Assembly: GCA_027451565.1 (NCBI GenBank)
Contig: DAIDJC010000224.1
Span: 1 to 5,105 of the forward strand
Source: Limisphaerales bacterium
GTDB taxonomy: Bacteria > Verrucomicrobiota > Verrucomicrobiia > Limisphaerales > UBA11358
Reading direction: 5' to 3'
Length of the DNA stretch: 5,105 bases
Made by a program: the position numbers and the translations under genes. Positions 1 to 5,105 of the stretch are shown here, one piece after another; position 1 is the stretch's first letter; each line of letters starts with the position of its first letter. The notes under the pieces are model-generated. The model was given only the letters and a program-made list of their open reading frames with translations. It had not been told where the DNA came from and ran no database searches.

Positions 1-526
1 CCCGACGCACCCGGCCAAATCCATCGGTTACCCCCAGTTCCTGCCAGCCATTGGCGCTATAGACGGTGCCGCAAAACTGTTCGGGATCAACGAAGGTTTC
101 GACCAGCACGACCGGGTGGCCGTAACGGGCCTGCCAGTCGGCACTGAGCCGATCCAACGTCAGGCGCAGCGAACGGGAACCCAGATTGGGAAAGGTTTTG
201 TGGGGTAGCAGCAGAAAACGGCAATTGTTGACCACCAGTGGAAGCCGGCGGCGGCGTTGCTCTTCAGTCCAGCCGATCCATTGGTCGCGGGCGCGCAGAC
301 GACGGGAGGCGGCGCAAAAGACCAGCACCCCCAGCCAGTTCCCATCCGCCGCAGTGATGGCGTAGAAAAGTTGCTCACCCACAGCGCGCACATCACCCAG
401 ATAATGATGTTTGGCCAGCAGGCGACGGGCTCGCCCTTTGGTCTTGGCCGTCGTGAGCAAGAGGATTTGAACCTCAGCCAGAGAGATTGAATTGCTGGAT
501 TGAGCAGCACGAAACCCTTCATTCAT
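1..526 (-). CDS. DUF4338 / DruA-like protein, 3' end cut by window edge
   Basis: This frame is open from an ATG at 526-524 to the left edge, giving about 175 N-terminal residues of a protein whose C-terminus lies outside the window. The translation carries the ordered blocks I recall for DUF4338 proteins: LLAKHHYLGD (about residues 36-45), RDQWIGW, VVNNCRFLLLPHK, FPNLGSRSL, ADWQARYG, VVLVETFVDPEQFCGTVYS, and NGWQELGVTDGFGR. DUF4338 is the domain of DruA from the Druantia anti-phage system, but it also occurs in many stand-alone or transposase-linked proteins, so the domain does not prove defence. Its biochemical activity is unknown to me. The ATG was chosen because the frame has no other ATG between a stop at 574-572 and the conserved region; the Shine-Dalgarno sequence is poor. 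It is divergent from the transposase remnant at 773-1198. Codons look normal and the visible part is uninterrupted, so the gene may be intact. Family confidence is high and function confidence low. Confidence 0.8.
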   Translation of the reverse strand, partial: MNEGFRAAQSSNSISLAEVQILLLTTAKTKGRARRLLAKHHYLGDVRAVGEQLFYAITAADGNWLGVLVFCAASRRLRARDQWIGWTEEQRRRRLPLVVNNCRFLLLPHKTFPNLGSRSLRLTLDRLSADWQARYGHPVVLVETFVDPEQFCGTVYSANGWQELGVTDGFGRVRR

Positions 527-772
527 GCCCGAACTATGAAAAACTGTGAACGCAAAGTCCAGCACAATCTGTTAACCCACACATTCTTAATCACTTGCCT
601 CTCTGGCTGAATTTTCCGTGGCTGTCCGACGCCCCCCGTTTCATTCGCCTTTTATGGCCTCGCCACTAGTTCCACTGGTTCTTGAGGCAAGGCTCAAGGC
701 AGCGGGGGACGACCAGCCCAGACATGGATTCCTTCCCAGGTTTTATGGCTCACTTGCTTCAAGGACTGCCTG
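527..772. other. Spacer between DUF4338 gene and transposase remnant, no gene recognised
   Basis: The divergent spacer has short open frames on the plus strand (for example from 618 and 682), but none gives a protein I recognise, and they overlap in different frames. The right part, from about 719, may be further decayed ISKra4 transposase sequence in the same frame as the block starting at 773. The residues there (WIPSQVLWLTCFKDC) only vaguely resemble the segment that normally precedes the DFYH motif. I found no clear insertion-sequence terminal inverted repeat. Confidence 0.4.
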
Positions 773-1198
773 CAAATCGTGGATTTCTCGTGGATTTCTA
801 TCACGCCCTGGAGCACGCCGGTCTGGTGCTGGACCAAACGGCTGCTCAAAGACAAGGTCCGGGCCCTGATCCAGGAGACGCGTCAGCAAGGCGCCGGTCA
901 ACCCTCAGCCGCAGCCATGGAGAAAGCTTTGGACTACTTCGTCCGCAATGTGGACCGAATACAGTATGGCACCTTCCGGGCAGCAGGCTACTTCATCGGT
1001 TCAGGCGTGGTGGAAGCCGGCTGCAAGACCGTCATTGATGGTCGCTGCAAACAATCAGGCATTTTCTGGTCGGAGTGAGGTGCCCAAAACATCCTCGCCC
1101 TGCGCTTCATTCACAGTAGGCGCCGATTGAATGACTTTTGGAAATACAGATTCAATGAACAGGCTGCCAGTAACGATACCCTGTCGCTGGCTGCCTGA
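773..1198 (+). pseudogene. ISKra4-family transposase, degraded C-terminal part
   Basis: Three blocks placed end to end match the C-terminal part of ISKra4-family DDE transposases. QIVDF is in frame 2 from 773. DFYHALEHAGLVL is in frame 1 from about 793. From 830 the sequence is again in frame 2: WTKRLLKDKVRALIQ, then AMEKALDYFVRN, YGTFRAAGYFIGSGVVEAGCK, and FWSE. A TGA at 1076-1078 interrupts that frame, which then resumes with GAQNILALRF, FWKYRF and a final TGA at 1196-1198. The Glu codon at 1013-1015 in GSGVVE is probably the third catalytic acidic residue (family knowledge). The first frame change is explained by an 11-bp tandem duplication at 777-799. The second, between about 804 and 830, probably accompanies a deletion, because the family normally has more residues between the EH and W positions. 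The N-terminal two thirds are missing or unrecognisable. It cannot make an active transposase. The end at 1198 lies only about 40 bases before the gap promoter. Confidence 0.85.
777..799 (+). repeat. 11-bp tandem duplication inside the transposase remnant
   Basis: The 11-mer cgtggatttct occurs at 778-788 and again immediately at 789-799, with the preceding t also shared. Removing one copy restores a continuous reading of QIVDFYHALEH, so the duplication is a secondary mutation that shifted the frame by two bases. Replication slippage is the likely origin. Confidence 0.9.
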
Positions 1199-1239
1199 AT
1201 GAAGAAATTTGTCTCACCCAATTAGGCTCTAAAAGCCGA

Positions 1240-1267
1240 TTGACGATTCCGTGCTGCTTGCTATATT
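1240..1267 (+). promoter_or_regulatory. Sigma70-type promoter for gap
   Basis: A -35 hexamer ttgacg (1240-1245, five of six consensus bases) is separated by 16 bp from a -10 hexamer tatatt (1262-1267, five of six). The -10 is preceded by TGC, giving an extended -10. Transcription would start near 1274 and leave a leader of about 49 nt before the gap start codon. It is the best promoter match I found in the window and is correctly placed, but its use is inferred. Confidence 0.75.
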
Positions 1268-1322
1268 GCGGAGTCGTTTTTGTGAGGTAGTTCTCCAATA
1301 AAAACAATCAAAAAATAAAATT

Positions 1323-2390
1323 ATGGCTGTCAAAGTTGCGATTAACGGATTCGGACGGATTGGGCGTTTGGTGTTTCAAGCCTTGGTTGACCAGGGGTTG
1401 CTCGGCAAAACCATTGACGTGGTTGCCGTGGTGGATGTCTCCACGGATGCTGATTATTTTGCGTACCAGCTCAAATATGATTCAGTGCATGGGCGTTTCA
1501 AGCACGCCGTGAGCACTGAAAAGAGCAATCCCGCGCTGGAGGAGGCGGATGTCCTGGTTGTCAACGGCCACAAAATCCGCTGCGTTGGAGCCGTGAAGGA
1601 ACTCGCATCCCTCCCTTGGAAACAACATGGCGTGGAAGTGGTGATTGAATCCACCGGTCTTTTCACGGATAGCGAAAAAGCCAAAGGTCACCTCGCGGCC
1701 GGCGCCAAGAAGGTCATCATATCCGCTCCCGGCAAGGGCGAAGTGAAAACCATCGTCATGGGCGTGAACGAAGGCGAGTATGATCCCGCCAAGCATCACA
1801 TCATTTCCAATGCAAGCTGCACCACCAACTGCCTCGCCCCCCTGGTGCATGTTCTCCTGAAGGAAGGATTTGGCATTGAGACGGGTTTAATGACCACGAT
1901 TCATGCCTATACAGCCACCCAGAAGACCGTGGACGGCCCTTCCAAGAAGGACTGGCGCGGGGGCAGGGCGGCGGCCATTAACACCATCCCCAGCACCACC
2001 GGCGCTGCCAAGGCGGTTGGCGAGGTTTTGCCGGCTGTCAAAGGCAAGCTCACCGGCATGTCTTTCCGCGTGGCGACGCCTGATGTTTCCGTGGTGGACC
2101 TCACGGTCCGCACGGTCAAGGACACCAGCATTGAGGAAATTGATGCCGCCTTGAAAAACGCCTCCAAAACCTACCTCAAAAACATCCTGGGTTTCACCGA
2201 TGAGGAATTGGTTTCCACCGATTTCATCCACGATGACCGTAGCTCCATTTATGACAGCCTGGCCACCCTGCAAAACAACCTGAAGGGCGAAAAGCGCTTC
2301 TTCAAGCTCGTGAGCTGGTATGACAACGAGTGGGGATACAGCAACCGCGTGGTGGACTTGGTGAAATACATCAGCCAAAAGGGAATATAA
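1323..2390 (+). CDS. gap: Glyceraldehyde-3-phosphate dehydrogenase, NAD-dependent
   Basis: This cytoplasmic enzyme reversibly oxidises and phosphorylates glyceraldehyde 3-phosphate to 1,3-bisphosphoglycerate with NAD, in glycolysis and, reversed, gluconeogenesis. The 355-residue protein is complete. It has the N-terminal dinucleotide fold INGFGRIGR (residues 7-15), Asp38 where NAD-specific enzymes carry the adenosine-ribose-binding Asp, and the active-site signature SNASCTTNC (162-170) with catalytic Cys166. His193 in TTIHAYTATQ is the base, KKDWRGGR follows in the S-loop region, and WYDNEWGYSNR (332-342) lies near the C-terminus. It is longer than the 331 residues of E. coli GapA. The extra segments (ADYFAYQLKYDSVHGRF, the stretch before VVNGHKIRC, and SSIYDSLATLQNNL near the end) resemble the glycosomal GAPDH of trypanosomes. 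The ATG fits the family N-terminus exactly. Its A-rich leader has no Shine-Dalgarno sequence within 20 nt; a GAGG at 1284-1287 is too far upstream. It has its own promoter and terminator, so it is probably monocistronic. Function is very secure. Confidence 0.98.
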   Translation: MAVKVAINGFGRIGRLVFQALVDQGLLGKTIDVVAVVDVSTDADYFAYQLKYDSVHGRFKHAVSTEKSNPALEEADVLVVNGHKIRCVGAVKELASLPWKQHGVEVVIESTGLFTDSEKAKGHLAAGAKKVIISAPGKGEVKTIVMGVNEGEYDPAKHHIISNASCTTNCLAPLVHVLLKEGFGIETGLMTTIHAYTATQKTVDGPSKKDWRGGRAAAINTIPSTTGAAKAVGEVLPAVKGKLTGMSFRVATPDVSVVDLTVRTVKDTSIEEIDAALKNASKTYLKNILGFTDEELVSTDFIHDDRSSIYDSLATLQNNLKGEKRFFKLVSWYDNEWGYSNRVVDLVKYISQKGI

Positions 2391-2466
2391 GGGTCATTTA
2401 AGCGGGGATTTGGTCCCCCAAAAGAATCCCTTCCATTCTTTCCATTGGCCCTTTCTGCGGGCCTTG

Positions 2467-2498
2467 AACGGCAAACCTGAATCAGGTTTGCCGTTTTT
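2467..2498 (+). terminator. Rho-independent terminator after gap
   Basis: The arms aacggcaaacctga (2467-2480) and tcaggtttgccgtt (2482-2495) are perfect reverse complements. In RNA a 12-bp stem would close a five-base gaatc loop. The right arm runs into TTTTT (2494-2498). It lies about 76 bases after the gap stop codon and should separate gap transcription from pckG. Confidence 0.9.
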
Positions 2499-2628
2499 GC
2501 CTTGTGATGGGCAACTCAGGGCGCATCGCCACCTTTCGGCAGACTGCATAAAATGATCATCTTTGGTTTGGCTCCTGTTTTGGATTGTGATTGAATGACC
2601 CTCGCAGGGGCGTTCCAAGCATTGCATT
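2499..2628 (+). other. Upstream region of pckG, no clear promoter or ribosome site
   Basis: I find no strong sigma70 promoter here. The best weak option pairs ttggct (2568-2573) with ttgaat (2591-2596) at a 17-bp spacing; another -10-like candidate is cataaa (2547-2552), without a partner -35. The only Shine-Dalgarno-like run, agggg (2606-2610), is about 18 bases from the ATG and sits in the right arm of a small hairpin (ccct 2599-2602 with aggg 2606-2609). Confidence 0.35.
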
Positions 2629-4446
2629 ATGAAATCCAATCCCATATTGAGCCACAATGTTCATTTGAACCGATGGGTGAATAAAATGGCGGCCTTGTGC
2701 CGTCCGGACCAAATTCATTGGGTGGATGGCTCCCGGGGGGAATACAACCAGCTATGTGATGGAATGGTGAAGCAGGGCACGTTGACGCGGCTGAACCGCA
2801 AGGAGTGGCCGGGCTGTTTTCTGGCCCGTTCTGATGCCAGGGATGTGGCCCGCGTGGAGGAGAGGACGTTTATTTGTTCGCTCTCCCAAAATGCAGCCGG
2901 ACCCACGAACAACTGGATGGAGCCTTTTGCCATGCGCCGAAAACTGAGGGGATTGTTTCAGGGCTGCATGGCCGGGCGCACCATGTACGTGCTGGCATTC
3001 AGCATGGGGCCGGTGGGGTCCCCCATGTCCCAGATCGGGGTTCAACTCACCGATTCCCCCTATGTTGTGGTCAGCATGCGGATCATGGCCCGGATTGGAC
3101 GGAAAGTTTTTGCCTTGATTGACCGGGATTTCAAGCGGGTCGTGCCCTGCATGCATTCGGTGGGGGCGCCCCTGGGCCCGGGCGCAAAGGATGTTCCATG
3201 GCCCTGCAATGATGAAAAATACATCGTGCATTTTCCTGAAACACGGGAGATTTGGAGTTATGGTTCCGGGTACGGCGGCAATGCTTTGGTGGGTAAAAAA
3301 TGTTTTGCACTGAGGATTGCCAGTGCGATGGCGCGTGACGAAGGCTGGCTGGCTGAACACATGTTGATCCTGGGCGTGGAGGATCCGCGCGGTGAAAAGA
3401 CCTATGTGGCAGCGGCGTTCCCGAGCGCCTGTGGCAAGACCAACTTTGCCATGATGATTCCTCCGGAGCCGATGAAGAAAAAAGGCTGGAAAGTTTGGAC
3501 GGTGGGGGATGACATTGCGTGGATCAAGCCTGACGCCGCGGGCCGGTTGCATGCCATCAATCCCGAGGCGGGTTTTTTTGGGGTGGCGCCAGGCACCAGC
3601 ATGCGCACCAATCCCAATGCCATGGCTGCCTTGAGGAAAAACACCCTGTTCACCAACGTGGCGCTCACCGATGACGGCGGGGTCTGGTGGGAGGGAATGA
3701 CCGAGCAACCGCCATCCCACCTTGTGGATTGGCAGGGGCGGGATTGGACACCCGCCCTGGCGCGGGAAACAGGGGCTTTGGCCGCGCACCCGAACGCGCG
3801 GTTCACCGCCCCCGCAGCCCAATGCCCCACCATGGACCCGGATTGGGAAAAGCCCGAGGGTGTGCCGATCAGCGCCATCATTTTTGGAGGGAGACGCGCC
3901 ACCACGCTGCCGCTGGTTTACCAAACCTTTAACTGGTCCAGCGGGGTTTACGCCGGCGCCACCATGGGGTCGGAAATGACCGCCGCCGCCGCCGGCACGG
4001 TCGGCAAAGTCCGGCGTGATCCCATGGCCATGATCCCTTTTTGTGGTTATCACATGGGTGATTATTTCCGGCACTGGATCAACATCCAGCGGCGCCTGAA
4101 GGAAACACCGCGCATTTTTAATGTGAACTGGTTCAGAAAAAACGGGGCAGGCGCCTATTTGTGGCCCGGTTTCAGCCAAAACCTGCGTGTGCTCAAATGG
4201 ATTGTGGACAGGGTTCGTGGCCGGGCCTTGGGCCGGGAAACCCCCATCGGCTGGGTGCCGCGCTATGAGGATTTCGACTGGGATGGCCTCGATTTTCCCC
4301 GGGAACAGTTTGAATCTTTGCAGGAATTTGACCGGGCTTCATGGCGGATGGAAATCATAGGGCAGGGGGAATTGTTTTTTGACCTGCATGACAGGCTGCC
4401 CAAGGAATTGGTGTACGAAAGGGAGTTGCTGATCTGCCGGATGTGA
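2629..4446 (+). CDS. pckG: Phosphoenolpyruvate carboxykinase, GTP-dependent
   Basis: The enzyme converts oxaloacetate and GTP to phosphoenolpyruvate, CO2 and GDP, the entry step of gluconeogenesis, in the cytoplasm with Mn2+. The 605-residue product has the usual family length. Visible blocks are DVARVEERTFIC (72-83) with Arg75, probably a substrate Arg; GPTNNWM; GRTMYVLAFSMGP; and YGGNALVGKK (215-224) with Tyr215 and metal-ligand-type Lys223. Next come His244, the P-loop-like PSACGKTN (265-272) with reactive Cys268, the metal-binding VGDDIAW (292-298), IIFGGRRATTLPLVYQ, and the guanine-pocket segments PFCGYHMGDYF (470-480) and WPGFSQN (512-518). Cys472 stands where the vertebrate enzymes have Phe. 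Compared with rat PCK1, residues run 20 lower up to the P-loop, then about 16 lower because of a small insertion before the kinase-2 motif. The first ATG is preferred because the following residues already match the family N-terminus (RWVNKMAALC..WVDGS). It is separated from gap by a terminator. The long open frame on the opposite strand is a shadow. Identity is very secure. Confidence 0.98.
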   Translation: MKSNPILSHNVHLNRWVNKMAALCRPDQIHWVDGSRGEYNQLCDGMVKQGTLTRLNRKEWPGCFLARSDARDVARVEERTFICSLSQNAAGPTNNWMEPFAMRRKLRGLFQGCMAGRTMYVLAFSMGPVGSPMSQIGVQLTDSPYVVVSMRIMARIGRKVFALIDRDFKRVVPCMHSVGAPLGPGAKDVPWPCNDEKYIVHFPETREIWSYGSGYGGNALVGKKCFALRIASAMARDEGWLAEHMLILGVEDPRGEKTYVAAAFPSACGKTNFAMMIPPEPMKKKGWKVWTVGDDIAWIKPDAAGRLHAINPEAGFFGVAPGTSMRTNPNAMAALRKNTLFTNVALTDDGGVWWEGMTEQPPSHLVDWQGRDWTPALARETGALAAHPNARFTAPAAQCPTMDPDWEKPEGVPISAIIFGGRRATTLPLVYQTFNWSSGVYAGATMGSEMTAAAAGTVGKVRRDPMAMIPFCGYHMGDYFRHWINIQRRLKETPRIFNVNWFRKNGAGAYLWPGFSQNLRVLKWIVDRVRGRALGRETPIGWVPRYEDFDWDGLDFPREQFESLQEFDRASWRMEIIGQGELFFDLHDRLPKELVYERELLICRM

Positions 4447-4501
4447 CCCTGTCTATTCTCGGCAAAGGTTTGTCGAAAGGCGGGGCCGCCCGGAAATCTT
4501 T

Positions 4502-4530
4502 GCATCCCGGTCGAGTTGACGCATCCCGGT
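4502..4530 (+). repeat. Direct repeat gcatcccggt, two copies 19 bp apart
   Basis: The 10-mer gcatcccggt occurs at 4502-4511 and 4521-4530. The repeat period of 19 bp is close to two helical turns. The second copy begins at the last base of a possible -35 hexamer (4516-4521), an arrangement compatible with an operator. No regulator is known here, so the role is inference. Confidence 0.5.
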
Positions 4531-4544
4531 GAATGTTCTTTAAA
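4516..4544 (+). promoter_or_regulatory. Possible sigma70-type promoter in the gene-poor region
   Basis: The same ttgacg hexamer as in the gap promoter lies at 4516-4521, followed after 17 bp by tttaaa (4539-4544), which matches four of six -10 consensus bases. Transcription would begin near 4551 and run through the hairpin at 4619-4667. The match is moderate and could be chance. Confidence 0.3.
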
Positions 4545-4618
4545 CGGAATTCCTGTTATTCAAGGCAATCGAGTTTGTTGCCCGCTTAATCAAATGGAGC
4601 GGCATCAAAAAAGTTGAA

Positions 4619-4667
4619 GGTTTGCCTGTCCTGCAATCATTAAAGAGACCTGATGCAGGGCAAAACC
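4619..4667 (+). other. Interrupted 16-bp hairpin, possible RNA structure
   Basis: Left-arm segments ggtttgcc (4619-4626), ctgca (4631-4635) and tca (4637-4639) pair with tga (4651-4653), tgcag (4654-4658), ggcaaa (4659-4664) and cc (4666-4667). That makes 16 base pairs with bulges at 4627-4630, 4636 and 4665 and an 11-nt loop. There is no T-run after it, so it is not a standard terminator. The ATG at 4653-4655 lies inside the right arm and an AGAG run (4644-4647) in the loop. I recognise no known RNA family. Confidence 0.35.
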
Positions 4668-4748
4668 AAGCTGGGCCGCCAGGGGGTCTTTTGCCAAAAC
4701 AACGGGATGGGACCCGGGAAGAAAGCTGGGAACGTGGTGAAAACAACC

Positions 4749-5105
4749 TCACTTGGCGTGATGAGAGAGGCCCTGCAATTCAAGACGCAGGCGGGCAAGG
4801 ATGAGGACAAAGATTTCGGTGAAAAAAAACCGGGTGAAAAAATTCCAAAGGAAGATGAAAACTTGACGGTTTGAAGGATCTGCATTGAGATGGATAAGGA
4901 CTGCTATGGCCGAACCGAGAAGGGCAAAAATGGAGGCCCAGCGGGCGTTGACCACCAGCGCCACCAGCGCGGCGGTGATCGGCTGCTGTGCGCCGTCGGT
5001 GAAGACGACGCCGAACAGATATTCGTTCCAGATGCCGGTGAACTGCCAGATCACGGTGACGATGAGGATGGGCGGCGAAAGCGGCAGGATGATCTTGTAG
5101 AAGAT
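4749..5105 (-). CDS. CUT1-type sugar ABC transporter permease, internal fragment with aberrant 3' end
   Basis: The frame enters from the right edge and its first ~58 codons (5105 to about 4932) match the C-terminal region of MalG-like inner-membrane permeases of carbohydrate ABC transporters. It starts just at the end of the EAA cytoplasmic loop (IFYKIILPLSPPILIVT), then reads VIWQFTGIWNEYLFGVVF and QQPITAALVALVVN. The family normally continues for some 45-60 more residues, with a last membrane helix and an ending like GRYFVRGL. Here that is absent. From about 4931 leftward the frame stays open to a TGA at 4751-4749 but shows no family resemblance. By my count 54 of the 58 matching codons end in G or C, against 8 of the next 22 and about 25 of the first 40 in gap. 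The segment therefore looks foreign, perhaps alphaproteobacterial, and joined by transfer with truncation or by misassembly. The permease call is solid; the tail is probably not real coding sequence. Confidence 0.7.
   Translation of the reverse strand: MFYKIILPLSPPILIVTVIWQFTGIWNEYLFGVVFTDGAQQPITAALVALVVNARWASIFALLGSAIAVLIHLNADPSNRQVFIFLWNFFTRFFFTEIFVLILARLRLELQGLSHHAK

Larger units (their letters stand above)
4447..4931. other. Gene-poor region between pckG and the permease fragment
   Basis: No open frame here gives a recognisable protein. After pckG there are two weak hairpins (arms 4460-4466 with 4469-4475, and ggcgg 4479-4483 with ccgcc 4486-4490) without a proper T-run, so a terminator is possible but unproven. 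Further on come a 10-bp direct repeat, a possible promoter and a longer hairpin, listed separately. A 73-codon plus-strand frame (4653-4874) encodes a Lys-rich hydrophilic peptide with only a weak AGAG ribosome-site-like run in front, and I do not call it a gene. At 4906 an ATG follows AAGGA (4896-4900) at a good 5-base spacing. It could be the true start of a plus-strand gene (MAEPRRAKMEAQ) lost at the junction further right. Confidence 0.5.

Noticed and set aside
160..522. 120-codon minus-strand frame overlapping the left gene
   Set aside because: It is out of frame with the DUF4338 reading, which runs from 526 to the edge and matches a known family; this one is rich in Trp, Cys and Pro and is a shadow.
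1482..2378. Minus-strand frames of 122 and 163 codons across gap
   Set aside because: They are antisense to GAPDH with no domain match; shadows of a conserved gene.
2404..2418. Small hairpin gggga...tcccc just after gap as a terminator
   Set aside because: The five-pair stem has no T-run after it, and a far better terminator lies at 2467-2498.
2752..4179. Long 475-codon open frame on the minus strand inside pckG
   Set aside because: It is fully antisense to a strongly conserved enzyme, has no recognisable domain and a composition rich in His, Gly, Pro and Arg, typical of shadow frames in GC-biased coding sequence.
4460..4502. Hairpins after pckG as an intrinsic terminator
   Set aside because: Two-base loops, a wobble pair and no clear T-run (only tcttt) make this too weak to call.
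4653..4874. 73-codon Lys-rich plus-strand frame as a small gene
   Set aside because: Only a weak AGAG precedes it, there is no homology I can see, and composition alone does not separate it from chance in A-rich DNA. It is kept only as part of a low-weight finding.
1..5105. CRISPR array, tRNA, rRNA or riboswitch
   Set aside because: I saw no regularly spaced repeats, no tRNA-like cloverleaf, no rRNA sequence and no riboswitch motif that I recognise.

Overview
The window holds two complete, well-conserved central-carbon genes in the middle, with decayed mobile-element sequence on the left and a gene-poor stretch ending in a foreign-looking gene fragment on the right. Moderate GC, a GTP-dependent PEP carboxykinase, a long 355-residue glyceraldehyde-3-phosphate dehydrogenase (GAPDH), weak Shine-Dalgarno usage, and DUF4338 and ISKra4 sequences together suggest a bacterium of the PVC group, most likely Verrucomicrobiota. 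That placement is inference from remembered family resemblances, not from a search.

Left, 1-1198: a DUF4338 (DruA-like) gene runs leftward off the window from a start at 526. Facing away from it is the broken 3' part of an ISKra4-family transposase (about 773-1198), disabled by an 11-bp tandem duplication, a probable internal deletion with a second frame change, and an in-frame TGA. Nothing is recognised between them.

Centre, 1199-4446: a good extended -10 sigma70-type promoter (1240-1267) drives gap (GAPDH, 1323-2390), which ends at a strong intrinsic terminator (2467-2498). pckG (GTP-type PEP carboxykinase, 2629-4446) follows on the same strand, probably as its own transcript. In gluconeogenesis PckG makes phosphoenolpyruvate from oxaloacetate and GAPDH acts several steps later in reverse; in glycolysis GAPDH is the oxidative step. 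Neither gene has a normally spaced Shine-Dalgarno sequence.

Right, 4447-5105: about 485 bases carry no convincing gene, but contain a direct 10-bp repeat overlapping a possible promoter, then a 16-bp interrupted hairpin next to a weak Lys-rich small ORF. The last ~170 bases, read on the minus strand, encode a piece of a CUT1-type sugar ABC transporter permease with very high third-position GC. Its homology stops abruptly near 4932-4950, which points to horizontal transfer with truncation or to a chimeric assembly join.

I see no clear new multi-gene system. The items most worth checking are the right-hand junction, the DUF4338 gene cut by the left edge, and the possible structured short transcript at 4516-4874.
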